Positions 37,890 to 45,814 of a DNA stretch of 64,000 bases are shown here, in pieces; positions within the stretch are counted from its first letter, which is position 1; every line of letters starts with the position of its first letter. Source of the stretch: Vibrio sp. JC009 (GTDB lineage: Bacteria > Pseudomonadota > Gammaproteobacteria > Enterobacterales > Vibrionaceae); the NCBI RefSeq assembly GCF_029016485.1, contig NZ_CP092106.1:1302001-1366000 (forward strand), read 5' to 3'. The notes under the pieces are model-generated. The model was not told where the DNA came from. It saw only the letters and a program-made list of their open reading frames with translations, and did no database searches. A program made the position numbers and the translations under genes.

Positions 37890-39080
37890 ATGAACAAAAC
37901 AAACAAGATACAGCTCGGCTTTTTTATGTTTATGGTTTTTGGTGCAATCTGCGCGATTACACCACTGGCCATTGATATGTATTTGCCCTCGCTTCCCGCG
38001 CTTGCTAAAGATCTGAGTGCAGACGCCAGTGCGGTTCAGATGACGCTTTCAGTATATACCGCTGGCTTTGCGGTAGGGCAGTTGGTTCATGGCCCGCTGT
38101 CGGACAGCTATGGACGAAGACCGATTATACTGGTTGGTACACTGCTTTTTGTTTTCACCTCGGTGGTTTGTGCGGTTACCGATAGCATCGAGTTTCTGAT
38201 TTTACTGCGTATCGCTCAGGGATTTGCCGGTGCTGCTGCGGCGGTAGTGGTTCAGGCTCTGATCCGGGACCTGTTTGATAAAGAAGATTTCGCCCGCACC
38301 ATGTCTTTTATCACCATGGTGATGATGGTGGCTCCTATGGTTGCTCCTATGCTTGGCGGTCACCTTACCGACTGGTTCGGATGGCGCTCTGTGTTCTGGT
38401 TTCTGGCCCTGTTTTCTGTGATCGTTGTTTTTCTGATCCTGTGGAAGATCCCGGAGACCCTTTCTGAAGAGAACCGTCAGCCACTGCATTTTGCGACTAT
38501 GCTGAGAAATTACGCAAAGTTGTTTGCCAGCAAAGAGGCGATGGGCCTGATGATGGCGGGCGGCTTTTCCTTTGCGGGGATGTTTGCCTTTCTGACTGCC
38601 GCATCCTTTGTCTATATTGATATTTACGGACTGAATGCGGCTGAGTTTGGCTATATGTTCAGTTTAAATGCCTTTGCTATGTTTGGCATGACCATAGTTA
38701 ATGGCCGCCTGGTGAAAAGAGTGGGCTCAGTGGGCATGCTGCGGTTTGGGCTGATGATTCAGCTTGTCGCCGGTATTGGCCTGTTTGTGTTTGGGTTTAC
38801 TGATGCGGGGCTGTGGGGGATTGTTCCTTTTGTTGCTCTGTATATCAGTGCCATGTCCACCGTGGGCAGTAATATTATGGGGCTGTTGTTGTCGGGTTAT
38901 CCGTCAATGGCGGGAACGGCGACAGCTCTGGCCGGAACTTTGCGTTTTGGTGTTGGTGCTGCCGTCGGGGCATTGGTGGCCTGGTTGCCGAGCCATACGC
39001 CCTGGACATTGATAAGTGTGATGGCAAGCTGTGCGGTTCTTTGCTCAGCATTATATTGGTTATTTGGAAGAAGAGTGTAA
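37890..39080 (+). CDS. bcr: Bcr/CflA-family drug:H+ antiporter
   Basis: This 396-residue protein is a twelve-helix major facilitator of the Bcr/CflA group (DHA1). The first helices match the family (ITPLAIDMYLPSLPALAKDLSADASAVQMTLSVYTAGFAVGQL), with motif A GPLSDSYGRRP following. The start ATG 37890 (MNKTNK) is preceded by AAGAG; the in-frame sequence further upstream is encoded by the inverted repeat and is not homologous. Bcr exports bicyclomycin, sulfonamides and cysteine in E. coli. It overlaps the next gene by one base (TAATG). Confidence 0.93.
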   Translation: MNKTNKIQLGFFMFMVFGAICAITPLAIDMYLPSLPALAKDLSADASAVQMTLSVYTAGFAVGQLVHGPLSDSYGRRPIILVGTLLFVFTSVVCAVTDSIEFLILLRIAQGFAGAAAAVVVQALIRDLFDKEDFARTMSFITMVMMVAPMVAPMLGGHLTDWFGWRSVFWFLALFSVIVVFLILWKIPETLSEENRQPLHFATMLRNYAKLFASKEAMGLMMAGGFSFAGMFAFLTAASFVYIDIYGLNAAEFGYMFSLNAFAMFGMTIVNGRLVKRVGSVGMLRFGLMIQLVAGIGLFVFGFTDAGLWGIVPFVALYISAMSTVGSNIMGLLLSGYPSMAGTATALAGTLRFGVGAAVGALVAWLPSHTPWTLISVMASCAVLCSALYWLFGRRV

Positions 39081-39760
39081 TGGCAGTTTATAGCGTTGAA
39101 ATTCAGAAACTGGTGAATCTGGCACTGGAAGAGTTGGAGCAGGAACATAAGAAAGGCAAGCTTGCCAATACGCCGGTGAGCAACACTCACTTTTTGGTTC
39201 GATGGGTGACCCGAAGCCTTAAAACTCAGCGTTTCCCACGTATCGTCGGAGGTAATCTCACCGCATGGCAGAAAGCGGGAAGAAGTAAAGGCACGGATTC
39301 AGATATGCTTTTTACTTTCAGAAATATTTCCGCTTTCTATGGTCATTTTCTTCCGCTGGATGGCGAGCCAAAGGTAATTAAAGATAAGGACATTGAGTCT
39401 TTCCTTGATGCCATGGAGCAGGAAAACTGGAGTGTATGTACCGAGTTTGACCTTACAGAAAAAACTCAGGTGTTTACCGAAGGTGATAACTCTCTGGTGC
39501 TGTGTGCAAAACAGTGTGAAGAGTGTTTTGCCAACGCAGATGAAGAGGGGCATGAAGAGCTGGTTAAACCAATGAGCTTTTATGTGAGAGGTAACCATGC
39601 CGAGTTTGTTCGTCTGGCAACCAAAGCCGGCTTTCTTTTGCATAAGCGAACCGGGTACAAATCTATTGTGAAGTATCATGGGGAGTATCTGATCTATCCG
39701 GCTAATCAGGGTGAGCAACTGGCTGAAATTCCTATCGGGTTTAAAGCGGAAGAGTACTAA
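39080..39760 (+). CDS. DUF2913-like protein of unknown function
   Basis: This 226-residue cytoplasmic protein begins at an ATG that overlaps the bcr stop (TAATG), so translation is coupled. It has no signal peptide or transmembrane helix. It contains a cysteine cluster (VLCAKQCEECF near 140-150) and several charged helices. It resembles the gamma-proteobacterial DUF2913 family from memory. Function is unknown; coupling to Bcr is the only clue. A strong terminator follows. Confidence 0.72.
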   Translation: MAVYSVEIQKLVNLALEELEQEHKKGKLANTPVSNTHFLVRWVTRSLKTQRFPRIVGGNLTAWQKAGRSKGTDSDMLFTFRNISAFYGHFLPLDGEPKVIKDKDIESFLDAMEQENWSVCTEFDLTEKTQVFTEGDNSLVLCAKQCEECFANADEEGHEELVKPMSFYVRGNHAEFVRLATKAGFLLHKRTGYKSIVKYHGEYLIYPANQGEQLAEIPIGFKAEEY

Positions 39761-39763
39761 TTT

Positions 39764-39800
39764 TAAGCCCATTCAGACAGCTGTCGGAATGGGCTTTTTT
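39764..39800 (+). terminator. Rho-independent terminator after the DUF2913-like gene
   Basis: An AAGCCCATTC arm pairs with GAATGGGCTT around a loop containing ACAGCTGTC, followed by TTTT. It ends the bcr operon. In reverse it also lies right after the stop of the small lipoprotein gene at 39799-39936 and could serve both directions. Confidence 0.88.
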
Positions 39801-39936
39801 AAAGAGAATAATCACCGGCCGGATCTATTTGCCTGCTTTTCTGACCTTTTCGCTCTGGGTGGAGTATCGTGCCACAACCGGATAACTGAATTGTCAGTAT
39901 CGTAGTTATCAAGCTGATCAGTAATCGATTTTTCAT
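39799..39936 (-). CDS. Small, probably truncated lipoprotein
   Basis: A 45-codon ORF on the minus strand has AAGGA seven bases before its ATG. It encodes a lipoprotein signal peptide (MKNRLLISLITTILTIQLSG, Cys21) followed by CGTILHPERKGQKSRQIDPAG. From memory, Vibrio lipoproteins beginning GTILxPERxGQ continue for another 40-50 residues with a hydrophobic segment, which is missing here. The protein ends abruptly at GDYSL beside a hairpin terminator. It may be a functional short lipoprotein or a truncated remnant. Confidence 0.55.
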   Translation of the reverse strand: MKNRLLISLITTILTIQLSGCGTILHPERKGQKSRQIDPAGDYSL

Positions 39937-40046
39937 AAGAGTTCCTTACCTGAAGAGAAAGCTTAGTAACTGATGTTTTATATCTCGTAATCATAGACAC
40001 TATAGAAACGGCTTCATTGAAACAAACAAGGTATTAGCACTCAAAA

Positions 40047-40062
40047 ATGACAAATTTGTCAT
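40047..40062. promoter_or_regulatory. CusR-type palindromic operator upstream of the response regulator
   Basis: ATGACAAATTTGTCAT is a perfect 16-bp palindrome, 64 bp before the response-regulator ATG. With its flanks it fits the published E. coli CusR box (AAAATGACAA-NN-TTGTCAT plus A/T). This suggests autoregulation by the downstream OmpR-type regulator. The palindrome recurs with three central changes at 43841-43856. Confidence 0.75.
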
Positions 40063-40125
40063 ACTTGTTGCGAGGCTAAAGCATCCAATGACATACTTTC
40101 AGTATCGGTCAGAGGATTGAACCCC

Positions 40126-40809
40126 ATGAAGATACTACTTGTCGAAGACGAACAGAAAATAGCGGACTTTGTGTGCGAAGGTTTGCGAGCCAAAAATATG
40201 AGTGTTACCCACTGCGCTGACGGAGATCAGGGTCATGAGGTTGCCTGCCAAAACAGTCATGATGCTATTGTTCTCGATATCATGCTTCCGGGGCGCGACG
40301 GGCTCGATATTCTGCGCTCTCTTCGCCAATCCGGTTTTGATACTCCGGTTATTTTGCTTACCGCCCGTAATGAACTGGGCGATCGTGTTCAGGGACTGGA
40401 GATGGGGGCCGATGATTACTTAGCCAAGCCTTTCTATGTGGAGGAGCTGATAGCCCGCATTCATGCCTTGCTAAGGCGGCGAGAAGGTACGCAGCAACAC
40501 GTGGTTCAGGTTGGTTCACTGCAACTTGACTGCATTAGCCGGAGTCTCAATTGCAACTGCCAGTCTGTAGAGCTTACCAGCAGGGAATTTACCTTATTAG
40601 AGTATCTGATGCGCTCGCCAAATCAGATTTTTACAAGGGGACAACTTTTAGAGCACGTTTGGGGGTATGACTTTGACCCCTGTACCAATGTCGTTGATGT
40701 CTGCATTAAACGAATTCGCCGCAAGATGAGCTCTCTGGAGAGTGCGGGGAAAATGGTTGGTGCCATAGAGTCTGTGCGCGGTACGGGTTACCGACTGAGC
40801 CCCCGCTGA
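40126..40809 (+). CDS. OmpR-family response regulator (CusR-like)
   Basis: This 227-residue regulator has a receiver domain (1-115, phosphoacceptor Asp51 in VLDIMLPG, Lys at LAKPF) and an OmpR/PhoB winged-helix DNA-binding domain (about 130-225). ATG 40126 (MKILLVEDEQKI) is chosen because AGAGGA sits nine bases upstream; a TTG at 40117 has no proper spacing. Heavy-metal regulators CusR/CopR are the nearest type by sequence and by operator. The signal is unknown. The partner kinase gene begins 9 bp after its stop. Confidence 0.92.
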   Translation: MKILLVEDEQKIADFVCEGLRAKNMSVTHCADGDQGHEVACQNSHDAIVLDIMLPGRDGLDILRSLRQSGFDTPVILLTARNELGDRVQGLEMGADDYLAKPFYVEELIARIHALLRRREGTQQHVVQVGSLQLDCISRSLNCNCQSVELTSREFTLLEYLMRSPNQIFTRGQLLEHVWGYDFDPCTNVVDVCIKRIRRKMSSLESAGKMVGAIESVRGTGYRLSPR

Positions 40810-40818
40810 GGTAAACCT

Positions 40819-42213
40819 ATGTCTTTTCGCACCCGCATTTTTTCCATATCCATTTTCACCGTGAGTGCAGTACTGGCTATTGTGGTCATTCTGGGCTGGT
40901 CACGTATAAATAAAGTTGAGCTTGAGCATCTTGATTCCCGGCTTTGTATGGAAGCAAAGCGAATGGTGCCAAGGCAGAGTACGGATAAGTATGAACTTCC
41001 GGATAACCGGCTGATCAATGATATGGTGGACAAACTTCGGGTAAGCACTCTTAGCCAGCTAATGGTATTGGTTAAATCCGAAGATAACGACATTATTCTT
41101 AAGTCTGAAGGCTCTGATGCTCAGCGCTTGATAAGCATATTTAACCGGACTGAACGTGATGCCGCACAGCCGGCATCAAAAAGTGGACGCCGGGGCAACC
41201 TTGGTTGCCAGTTTGTTTCCTTTGAGCATAACAATAACCAATGGCGGGCCAGCTTTTTTGCCGTCCCTCAAGCGGAAAGTTTTATCGCTGTTGACCTTGC
41301 GGCGACAACCAGTGAACTGAGAGAGACTTTGCAAACCGCGCTTATTTTTGTCATTCCCTTCTCTTTGCTGCTCAGTATCCTGGGCGCATGGTTTATCGCT
41401 ACCAATACCATAAGGCCGATAGACCGGCTGCAAAAGTCGATGGATAAAGTGACGCAAAAAGATCTCAGCCACCGCCTGTCTGAATACAAAGAAGATAAAG
41501 AGTTCAGAGTATTAATCGATGCATACAACACCATGCTGGACCGGCTGGAAGAGAGTTTTCAGCAGACTTCGCGCTTTACTGCAGATGCCGCCCATGAATT
41601 AAAAACGCCGCTCACCGTTCTCAGAGGCAAACTTGAGCAGGCTGTGATAAACGAAGACCCGTCACAAGTTGATCTTAATGCCATTTTAGATGAAGTCGGT
41701 CATCTATCGGCAATCACACGTAAACTGCTGCTTCTTTCACAGGCCGATTCCGGCTCTATGGCACTTCACCTTGAAGCGATAAACATTACTGATTTGTTAG
41801 ACGAACTGACCGCCGACATGGAGCTAGTGTCGGAAGAGTTAGTTTTGCATTGTTCAATTGAGCGAGAGTTAAATCTAAAAGGTGATATCGTTCTTCTGAG
41901 GCAACTTTTCAATAATCTGCTTACTAATGCGATGCGTTATAGTCTTCAGGATAAAGGCATCATCATTAAGGCAAACCGAAGTGAATCTGGTCTGGAAGTA
42001 CTAATCAGTAACTTTTGCCAACCGATGTCGGAAGAGGTTAGAGAGCATCTGTTCGAGCGTTTTTATCGTGGTGAACTGGAACATATCCAAGGCATATCCG
42101 GCAGCGGACTGGGGCTAAGTCTGGCCCGTGAAATCGCCCGCGCCCATGGTGGAGAACTTACTCTGGAACCCAGCCAGAAAGATGTTGTAACCATGCGGTT
42201 ATACCTGCCCTAG
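40819..42213 (+). CDS. Membrane sensor histidine kinase of the CusR-like system
   Basis: This 464-residue kinase has membrane helices at about 7-28 and 172-193 enclosing a 140-residue periplasmic sensor, then HAMP (about 195-247), DHp (His259 in AAHELKTP), and the ATP-binding domain with N box NLLTNAMRYS and G box GSGLGLSLA. It should phosphorylate the preceding regulator. The sensor lacks the obvious Met/His metal motifs described for CusS, so the ligand is uncertain. Domain organisation is intact. The 351 bp up to the next gene start follow. Confidence 0.93.
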   Translation: MSFRTRIFSISIFTVSAVLAIVVILGWSRINKVELEHLDSRLCMEAKRMVPRQSTDKYELPDNRLINDMVDKLRVSTLSQLMVLVKSEDNDIILKSEGSDAQRLISIFNRTERDAAQPASKSGRRGNLGCQFVSFEHNNNQWRASFFAVPQAESFIAVDLAATTSELRETLQTALIFVIPFSLLLSILGAWFIATNTIRPIDRLQKSMDKVTQKDLSHRLSEYKEDKEFRVLIDAYNTMLDRLEESFQQTSRFTADAAHELKTPLTVLRGKLEQAVINEDPSQVDLNAILDEVGHLSAITRKLLLLSQADSGSMALHLEAINITDLLDELTADMELVSEELVLHCSIERELNLKGDIVLLRQLFNNLLTNAMRYSLQDKGIIIKANRSESGLEVLISNFCQPMSEEVREHLFERFYRGELEHIQGISGSGLGLSLAREIARAHGGELTLEPSQKDVVTMRLYLP

Positions 42214-42564
42214 CAAATCTGAATTTGTTGTATGTTGAAACTCATTTTTTGCCCCTTTATGAGTCAGTAAGATATCAGGCAGATAAATTTCGCCCCATAC
42301 TTATCGGCATCGACTCGACGATTAAGTGCTTAGGTGTGGTGAAAGGAAACTCCCAAAAACTGGCACTTATTAACATTTCTAGCTAAAAATTACGTATGAA
42401 TAATCATGCAGGCTTACTTGTGTGAATACGTCGCGGTGGAAGAAGCTAGTTAGGGGGTTAACTCTAATGCATTTATCAATCGTTCCCACAAATGAAACAT
42501 GCTCCATATCAAGCACTCTCCTATGATTAACTTAGTTGGCCTAAATACAAGGAGAAGTAGATTA
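42214..42564. other. Intergenic stretch without recognisable genes
   Basis: This 351-bp AT-rich stretch between the histidine kinase and the next ORF contains only short broken reading frames in all six frames. I saw no tRNA, clear promoter or terminator. It may be a degraded insertion, but no terminal repeats or transposase remnants could be recognised. Confidence 0.5.
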
Positions 42565-42849
42565 ATGATATTGCACCAAGAGAAATTTAAAGCGTATATT
42601 CATGACATCGGTGTAGGCTCTCATGACAAGGTGGCCGATTCAGTTGCATCTTACCTATCATATCTTAACGGAGTTTCAAAACACCTGAACGAAAGTATTT
42701 CTCCGAAATTGCTCTCAACCTCCAAAGACGTATTGATATTAAAGTTAAGATTAGAAGATTCAACAAATCTTTCAAAAAGCACTATCTCGAATTATGTTAC
42801 CGCAATGAATCGGTATATTGAGATGGTTGATGTGTACGAGTTGAAATAA
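42565..42849 (+). CDS. Hypothetical protein (94 residues)
   Basis: ATG 42565 is preceded by AAGGAG ten bases upstream, so I prefer it to an upstream in-frame start at 42499. The product is helical and charged (MILHQEKFKAYIHDIGVGSHDKVADSVASYLSYLNG..). It ends with SKSTISNYVTAMNRYIEMVDVYELK, which loosely resembles the N-terminal core-binding helices of tyrosine recombinases or HNH proteins. It could be a truncated relative of one of these. I cannot assign a function. Base composition is lower in GC than the surrounding genes. Confidence 0.5.
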   Translation: MILHQEKFKAYIHDIGVGSHDKVADSVASYLSYLNGVSKHLNESISPKLLSTSKDVLILKLRLEDSTNLSKSTISNYVTAMNRYIEMVDVYELK

Positions 42850-42991
42850 TTGGCACTATATTAATTACTAACTCCGATTAACCTTCAACTATGCTTTCTA
42901 TGTGAAAATCAGTGAATATACTTACCTTCACCGCCTTTCATTCATGGACTTTTAGAAAAGTAATTTCTTTCTATCAGAATACGGAGCAAAC

Positions 42992-43381
42992 ATGAAATAT
43001 CTAACTATTTTGATGTGTACCATGGCATTAGTCGGCTGTGGTACTCAATACACACAGACATACACTCCAGCGACAAAAGCATATTCTCCACCAGTTGTAT
43101 GGACTCTGGCTAGTGCTACAGAGGATGAAATACTAGCCCTCAAGCAACAGGTTACCGATGCTCTAAAGGATCCAGAAAGCGCTCGGTTTGGGGAGTTTTG
43201 GGCACTAGAAGGCTCTAATGGTAAAAGAACAGTATGTGGTTATGTGAATGCTAAGAACAGCTTCGGAGGGTATGGGGGAAATAAAATGGTCACTACGTTG
43301 GGAGATTCTGTGGTAATTCAAGGAGGACAATTTCTTGGCGACTTGTTACCGCGTATATGTACACCTCGTACAGTTGAATAA
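42992..43381 (+). CDS. Small lipoprotein of unknown function
   Basis: This 129-residue protein has a lipoprotein signal (lipobox ALVGC, Cys16) followed by a Tyr/Thr/Pro-rich stretch. The region LKDPESARFGEFWALEGSNGKRTVCGYVNAKNSFGGYGG is a widespread motif in small secreted Gram-negative proteins. Its role is unknown. ACGGAG is upstream of the ATG. The gene lies between the two-component system and the efflux operon. Confidence 0.75.
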   Translation: MKYLTILMCTMALVGCGTQYTQTYTPATKAYSPPVVWTLASATEDEILALKQQVTDALKDPESARFGEFWALEGSNGKRTVCGYVNAKNSFGGYGGNKMVTTLGDSVVIQGGQFLGDLLPRICTPRTVE

Positions 43382-43523
43382 TCAAAAGATAAAAGCAACC
43401 TTGATCTTAACCCTTTCACTAATGGCACTGTTTGGTGTAGTGCCTTTCTTCAACTGGACTACCCAAACTTTCTTAGACAAATATCTCCTATTCCATGGCT
43501 CTTTGCTCGTTGTACAACGCTAA
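43374..43523 (+). CDS. Possible small membrane protein overlapping the lipoprotein gene end
   Basis: A 49-codon frame begins at a TTG that overlaps the preceding gene's last codons and encodes one clear membrane helix (ATLILTLSLMALFGVVPFF) followed by a polar end. The overlap with the lipoprotein stop would permit coupled translation. No ATG begins the full frame. It is hydrophobic enough to be real but too short to be sure. Confidence 0.3.
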   Translation: MNNQKIKATLILTLSLMALFGVVPFFNWTTQTFLDKYLLFHGSLLVVQR

Positions 43524-43840
43524 TAAGATCGGGATTGGATTTATCTATGGAGTAGTAACTATTATACGTACAGGCGCAAAAGTGTTAACAAAACTGTTGT
43601 GCTTTGCATGTTTCACTGAAAATACTGAATAAAGCGAATTCGATACCACTGTTTGGGGGTGCAAGCTTCTGTCCAATTTCTTTCATCTCAGCCACCACAG
43701 GAAGCGGTGGCTGATTGCCTTTTGAAATACCAAAATTAATCCGCAGGTAGATTTCGTCCGCTAGGTCTGTGGCGTTTATCCAGAAGTAACTCACTTTATG
43801 TTTGTATGAAACTTCATTCCTCTTCTGTAGCAATCATTAA

Positions 43841-43856
43841 ATGACAGCATTGTCAT
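43841..43856. promoter_or_regulatory. Second CusR-type palindrome, upstream of the PEBP-MacAB-TolC operon
   Basis: ATGACAGCATTGTCAT shares ATGACA and TTGTCAT with the palindrome at 40047-40062, differing only at three central positions. It lies 70 bp before the first gene of the efflux operon. This is the position expected for an operator of the nearby OmpR-type regulator. No other copy was found in the window by eye. Confidence 0.65.
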
Positions 43857-43925
43857 CCATAGCTGACTCCTAATCGATAGACTTAAGGTAACTCATTAGA
43901 TAGTTATCGATAAGGAGATTGGCTT

Positions 43926-44585
43926 ATGAACGCCAATATCATGGTTCCCATTGCAGGCTTGATGCTGAGCGTTTCAGTGGCAACCAGAGCCAGTGAACCC
44001 CTGACACTGACCAGTGCCGCTTTTACTGATGGCGGTGTATACCCGGTTCAGTTTACCTGTGAAGGTGAAGGTATTTCCCCACCTTTAAGCTGGAGTGGTA
44101 TACCTGACGGAGCTCAGTCATTGGTTGTCATTATGGATCATAAGCCAGATCCGAAACCAAAGCCGGAGGACAGAAAAGAACAAAAGCCTGAGCCTGAAGC
44201 TAATACAGAAAGCACACCCCCACCTCCGCCACCCCCACCACCAAAATCAAAAGGGAAAGGGCCGGAAGGCATCCACTGGTACTGGACTATGTACAACATA
44301 CCTGTGGAGATATCTGGTACGTCAATCGGGAAATCTGTCGGCACACTTGGCAGTAATGGTGTTAACCATCAAAACGAATATGCCCCGCCCTGTTCGAGAG
44401 GCCCCGGACCGAAAGACTATACCTTTCATCTCTATGCACTCTCAAAGCCTTTGGAACTGGTGCAATCAAACCATATTTCAGAGGCCACTCTACGGGAAAA
44501 CATGCGTGATTTGGTATTGGAATCTGACTCACTAACGGTCAGCTTCGAAAGAAAACAGAGAGTCTCAAATGAAAAAAAGCAGTAA
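43926..44585 (+). CDS. Periplasmic PEBP/YbhB-like protein with proline-rich insert
   Basis: This 219-residue protein has a signal peptide (cleavage near RAS/EPL, residue 23) and a PEBP (RKIP/YbhB) fold with FTCEGEGISPPLSWSGIP (43-60) and the downstream HWYWTMYNIP (117-126). Between the two lies an insertion (74-113) of KPKPEDRKEQKPEPEANTES followed by nine prolines, not found in typical YbhB proteins. AAGGAG is eight bases before the ATG. It overlaps macA by 17 bp, so the proteins are translationally coupled. PEBP proteins bind phospholipids or inhibit proteases. Its role with an efflux pump is unknown. Confidence 0.87.
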   Translation: MNANIMVPIAGLMLSVSVATRASEPLTLTSAAFTDGGVYPVQFTCEGEGISPPLSWSGIPDGAQSLVVIMDHKPDPKPKPEDRKEQKPEPEANTESTPPPPPPPPPKSKGKGPEGIHWYWTMYNIPVEISGTSIGKSVGTLGSNGVNHQNEYAPPCSRGPGPKDYTFHLYALSKPLELVQSNHISEATLRENMRDLVLESDSLTVSFERKQRVSNEKKQ

Positions 44586-45810
44586 ATATGCATTGGTAGC
44601 TTGCCTTCTTATTGGTGGTGCCACTGCCGGGCTTGGTTACAAATCCACTTTTGCTCAGCAGGAGCATCACCAACTGACTACCGACTTTGTTAAGCGTGGC
44701 AACGTCGAAAGCGTTGTGCTGACAAACGGCGTGTTATATCCATCAAAGCTGGTCAGTGTCGGCGCTCAGGTTTCAGGGCTGATAGAAAAAATGGATGTTC
44801 AGTTGGGTGACGAAATCAAGCAAGGCGACTTGATTGCACAAATCGACAATCTGGCACAACAAAATACCCTGAAGGAAGCAGAGGCCTCTCTCAAGAGTAT
44901 TAACGCTCAATACCGGGCAAAGCAGGCTCAGATTAAAGGAGCCTTGTCCGAATTTAAACGTAAGAAAAAGATGCTGACAGACGGTGCCACCTCGCAATCG
45001 GAATACGATACAGCGGAGTCAACACTGGCCGTTTACCGCGCCGAACTGGAACAGTTAATCGCTGAAAAGGAAAAATCACTTATCAGTGTGGATGACGCCA
45101 AGCTCGATCTCGGTTACACAAGCATCAGTTCGCCCATTGATGGCACTGTGATTTATGTGTCGGTAGAAGAAGGCCAGACAGTAAATAACAACCAGGGTAC
45201 ACCAAGCATTATTGAGTTGGCGCAACTGGATGTGATGACCGTAAAGGCGCAGGTTTCGGAAGCTGACATTATTAACATCAGAGCCGGTCAGGAAGTCTAT
45301 TTCACGATTTTGGGCTCAACCGGAAAGAAATTCCGTGGTGCCTTACGTGCGATTGAACCGGGCCCTACATTACTTACCGGTGACGACAGTGATCTGAAGA
45401 TTGGCGATGATGAAGCGGTTTACTACAACGCACTGTTTGATGTAGATAATCCGGATAAGTTGCTGCGCATCGGGATGACCGCGCAGGTATCAATTGTTCT
45501 GGAAAGTGCAGAAAATGCACTGCTTGTTCCTTCGCAGATACTGGTTCAGAAACCCGGCCCAACTTCCGCGTATCAGGTTCCTGTAAGAAGTGGCGACCAG
45601 GTTGAGTACCGTGATGTAGAAGTTGGGATCAACAACAAAATATATGCCCAGATACTATCTGGTTTAAATGAAGGCGACGAAATTGTTCTCAGTCAGTCTG
45701 CTGATATAGAGGTGTCAGGATCCGGCTTTTCCTTAAGCGGGTCAGGCAGAGTGCCGGGACAAGGCGGGCGGGGGCCGGGGGGACCTGGACCAGCACAAGG
45801 TATGAGGTAA
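44569..45810 (+). CDS. macA: MacA-like periplasmic adaptor protein
   Basis: This 413-residue membrane-fusion protein has an N-terminal anchor (about 6-25), a lipoyl half motif (VSVGAQVSGLIEKMDVQLGDEIKQGDLIAQID), a coiled-coil hairpin (about 95-165), and the second lipoyl/beta-barrel region (YTSISSPIDGTVIYVSVEEGQTV). It ends with a Gly/Pro/Arg-rich tail. MacA joins the MacB ABC transporter to the outer-membrane channel. It starts inside the PEBP gene and ends 4 bp before macB. Confidence 0.93.
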   Translation: MKKSSKYALVACLLIGGATAGLGYKSTFAQQEHHQLTTDFVKRGNVESVVLTNGVLYPSKLVSVGAQVSGLIEKMDVQLGDEIKQGDLIAQIDNLAQQNTLKEAEASLKSINAQYRAKQAQIKGALSEFKRKKKMLTDGATSQSEYDTAESTLAVYRAELEQLIAEKEKSLISVDDAKLDLGYTSISSPIDGTVIYVSVEEGQTVNNNQGTPSIIELAQLDVMTVKAQVSEADIINIRAGQEVYFTILGSTGKKFRGALRAIEPGPTLLTGDDSDLKIGDDEAVYYNALFDVDNPDKLLRIGMTAQVSIVLESAENALLVPSQILVQKPGPTSAYQVPVRSGDQVEYRDVEVGINNKIYAQILSGLNEGDEIVLSQSADIEVSGSGFSLSGSGRVPGQGGRGPGGPGPAQGMR

Positions 45811-45814
45811 CAGC

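Noticed and set aside
43585..43833. 82-residue minus-strand frame before the PEBP gene
   Set aside because: No ribosome site or family similarity. It lies in the upstream region of the efflux operon and ends near the operator.
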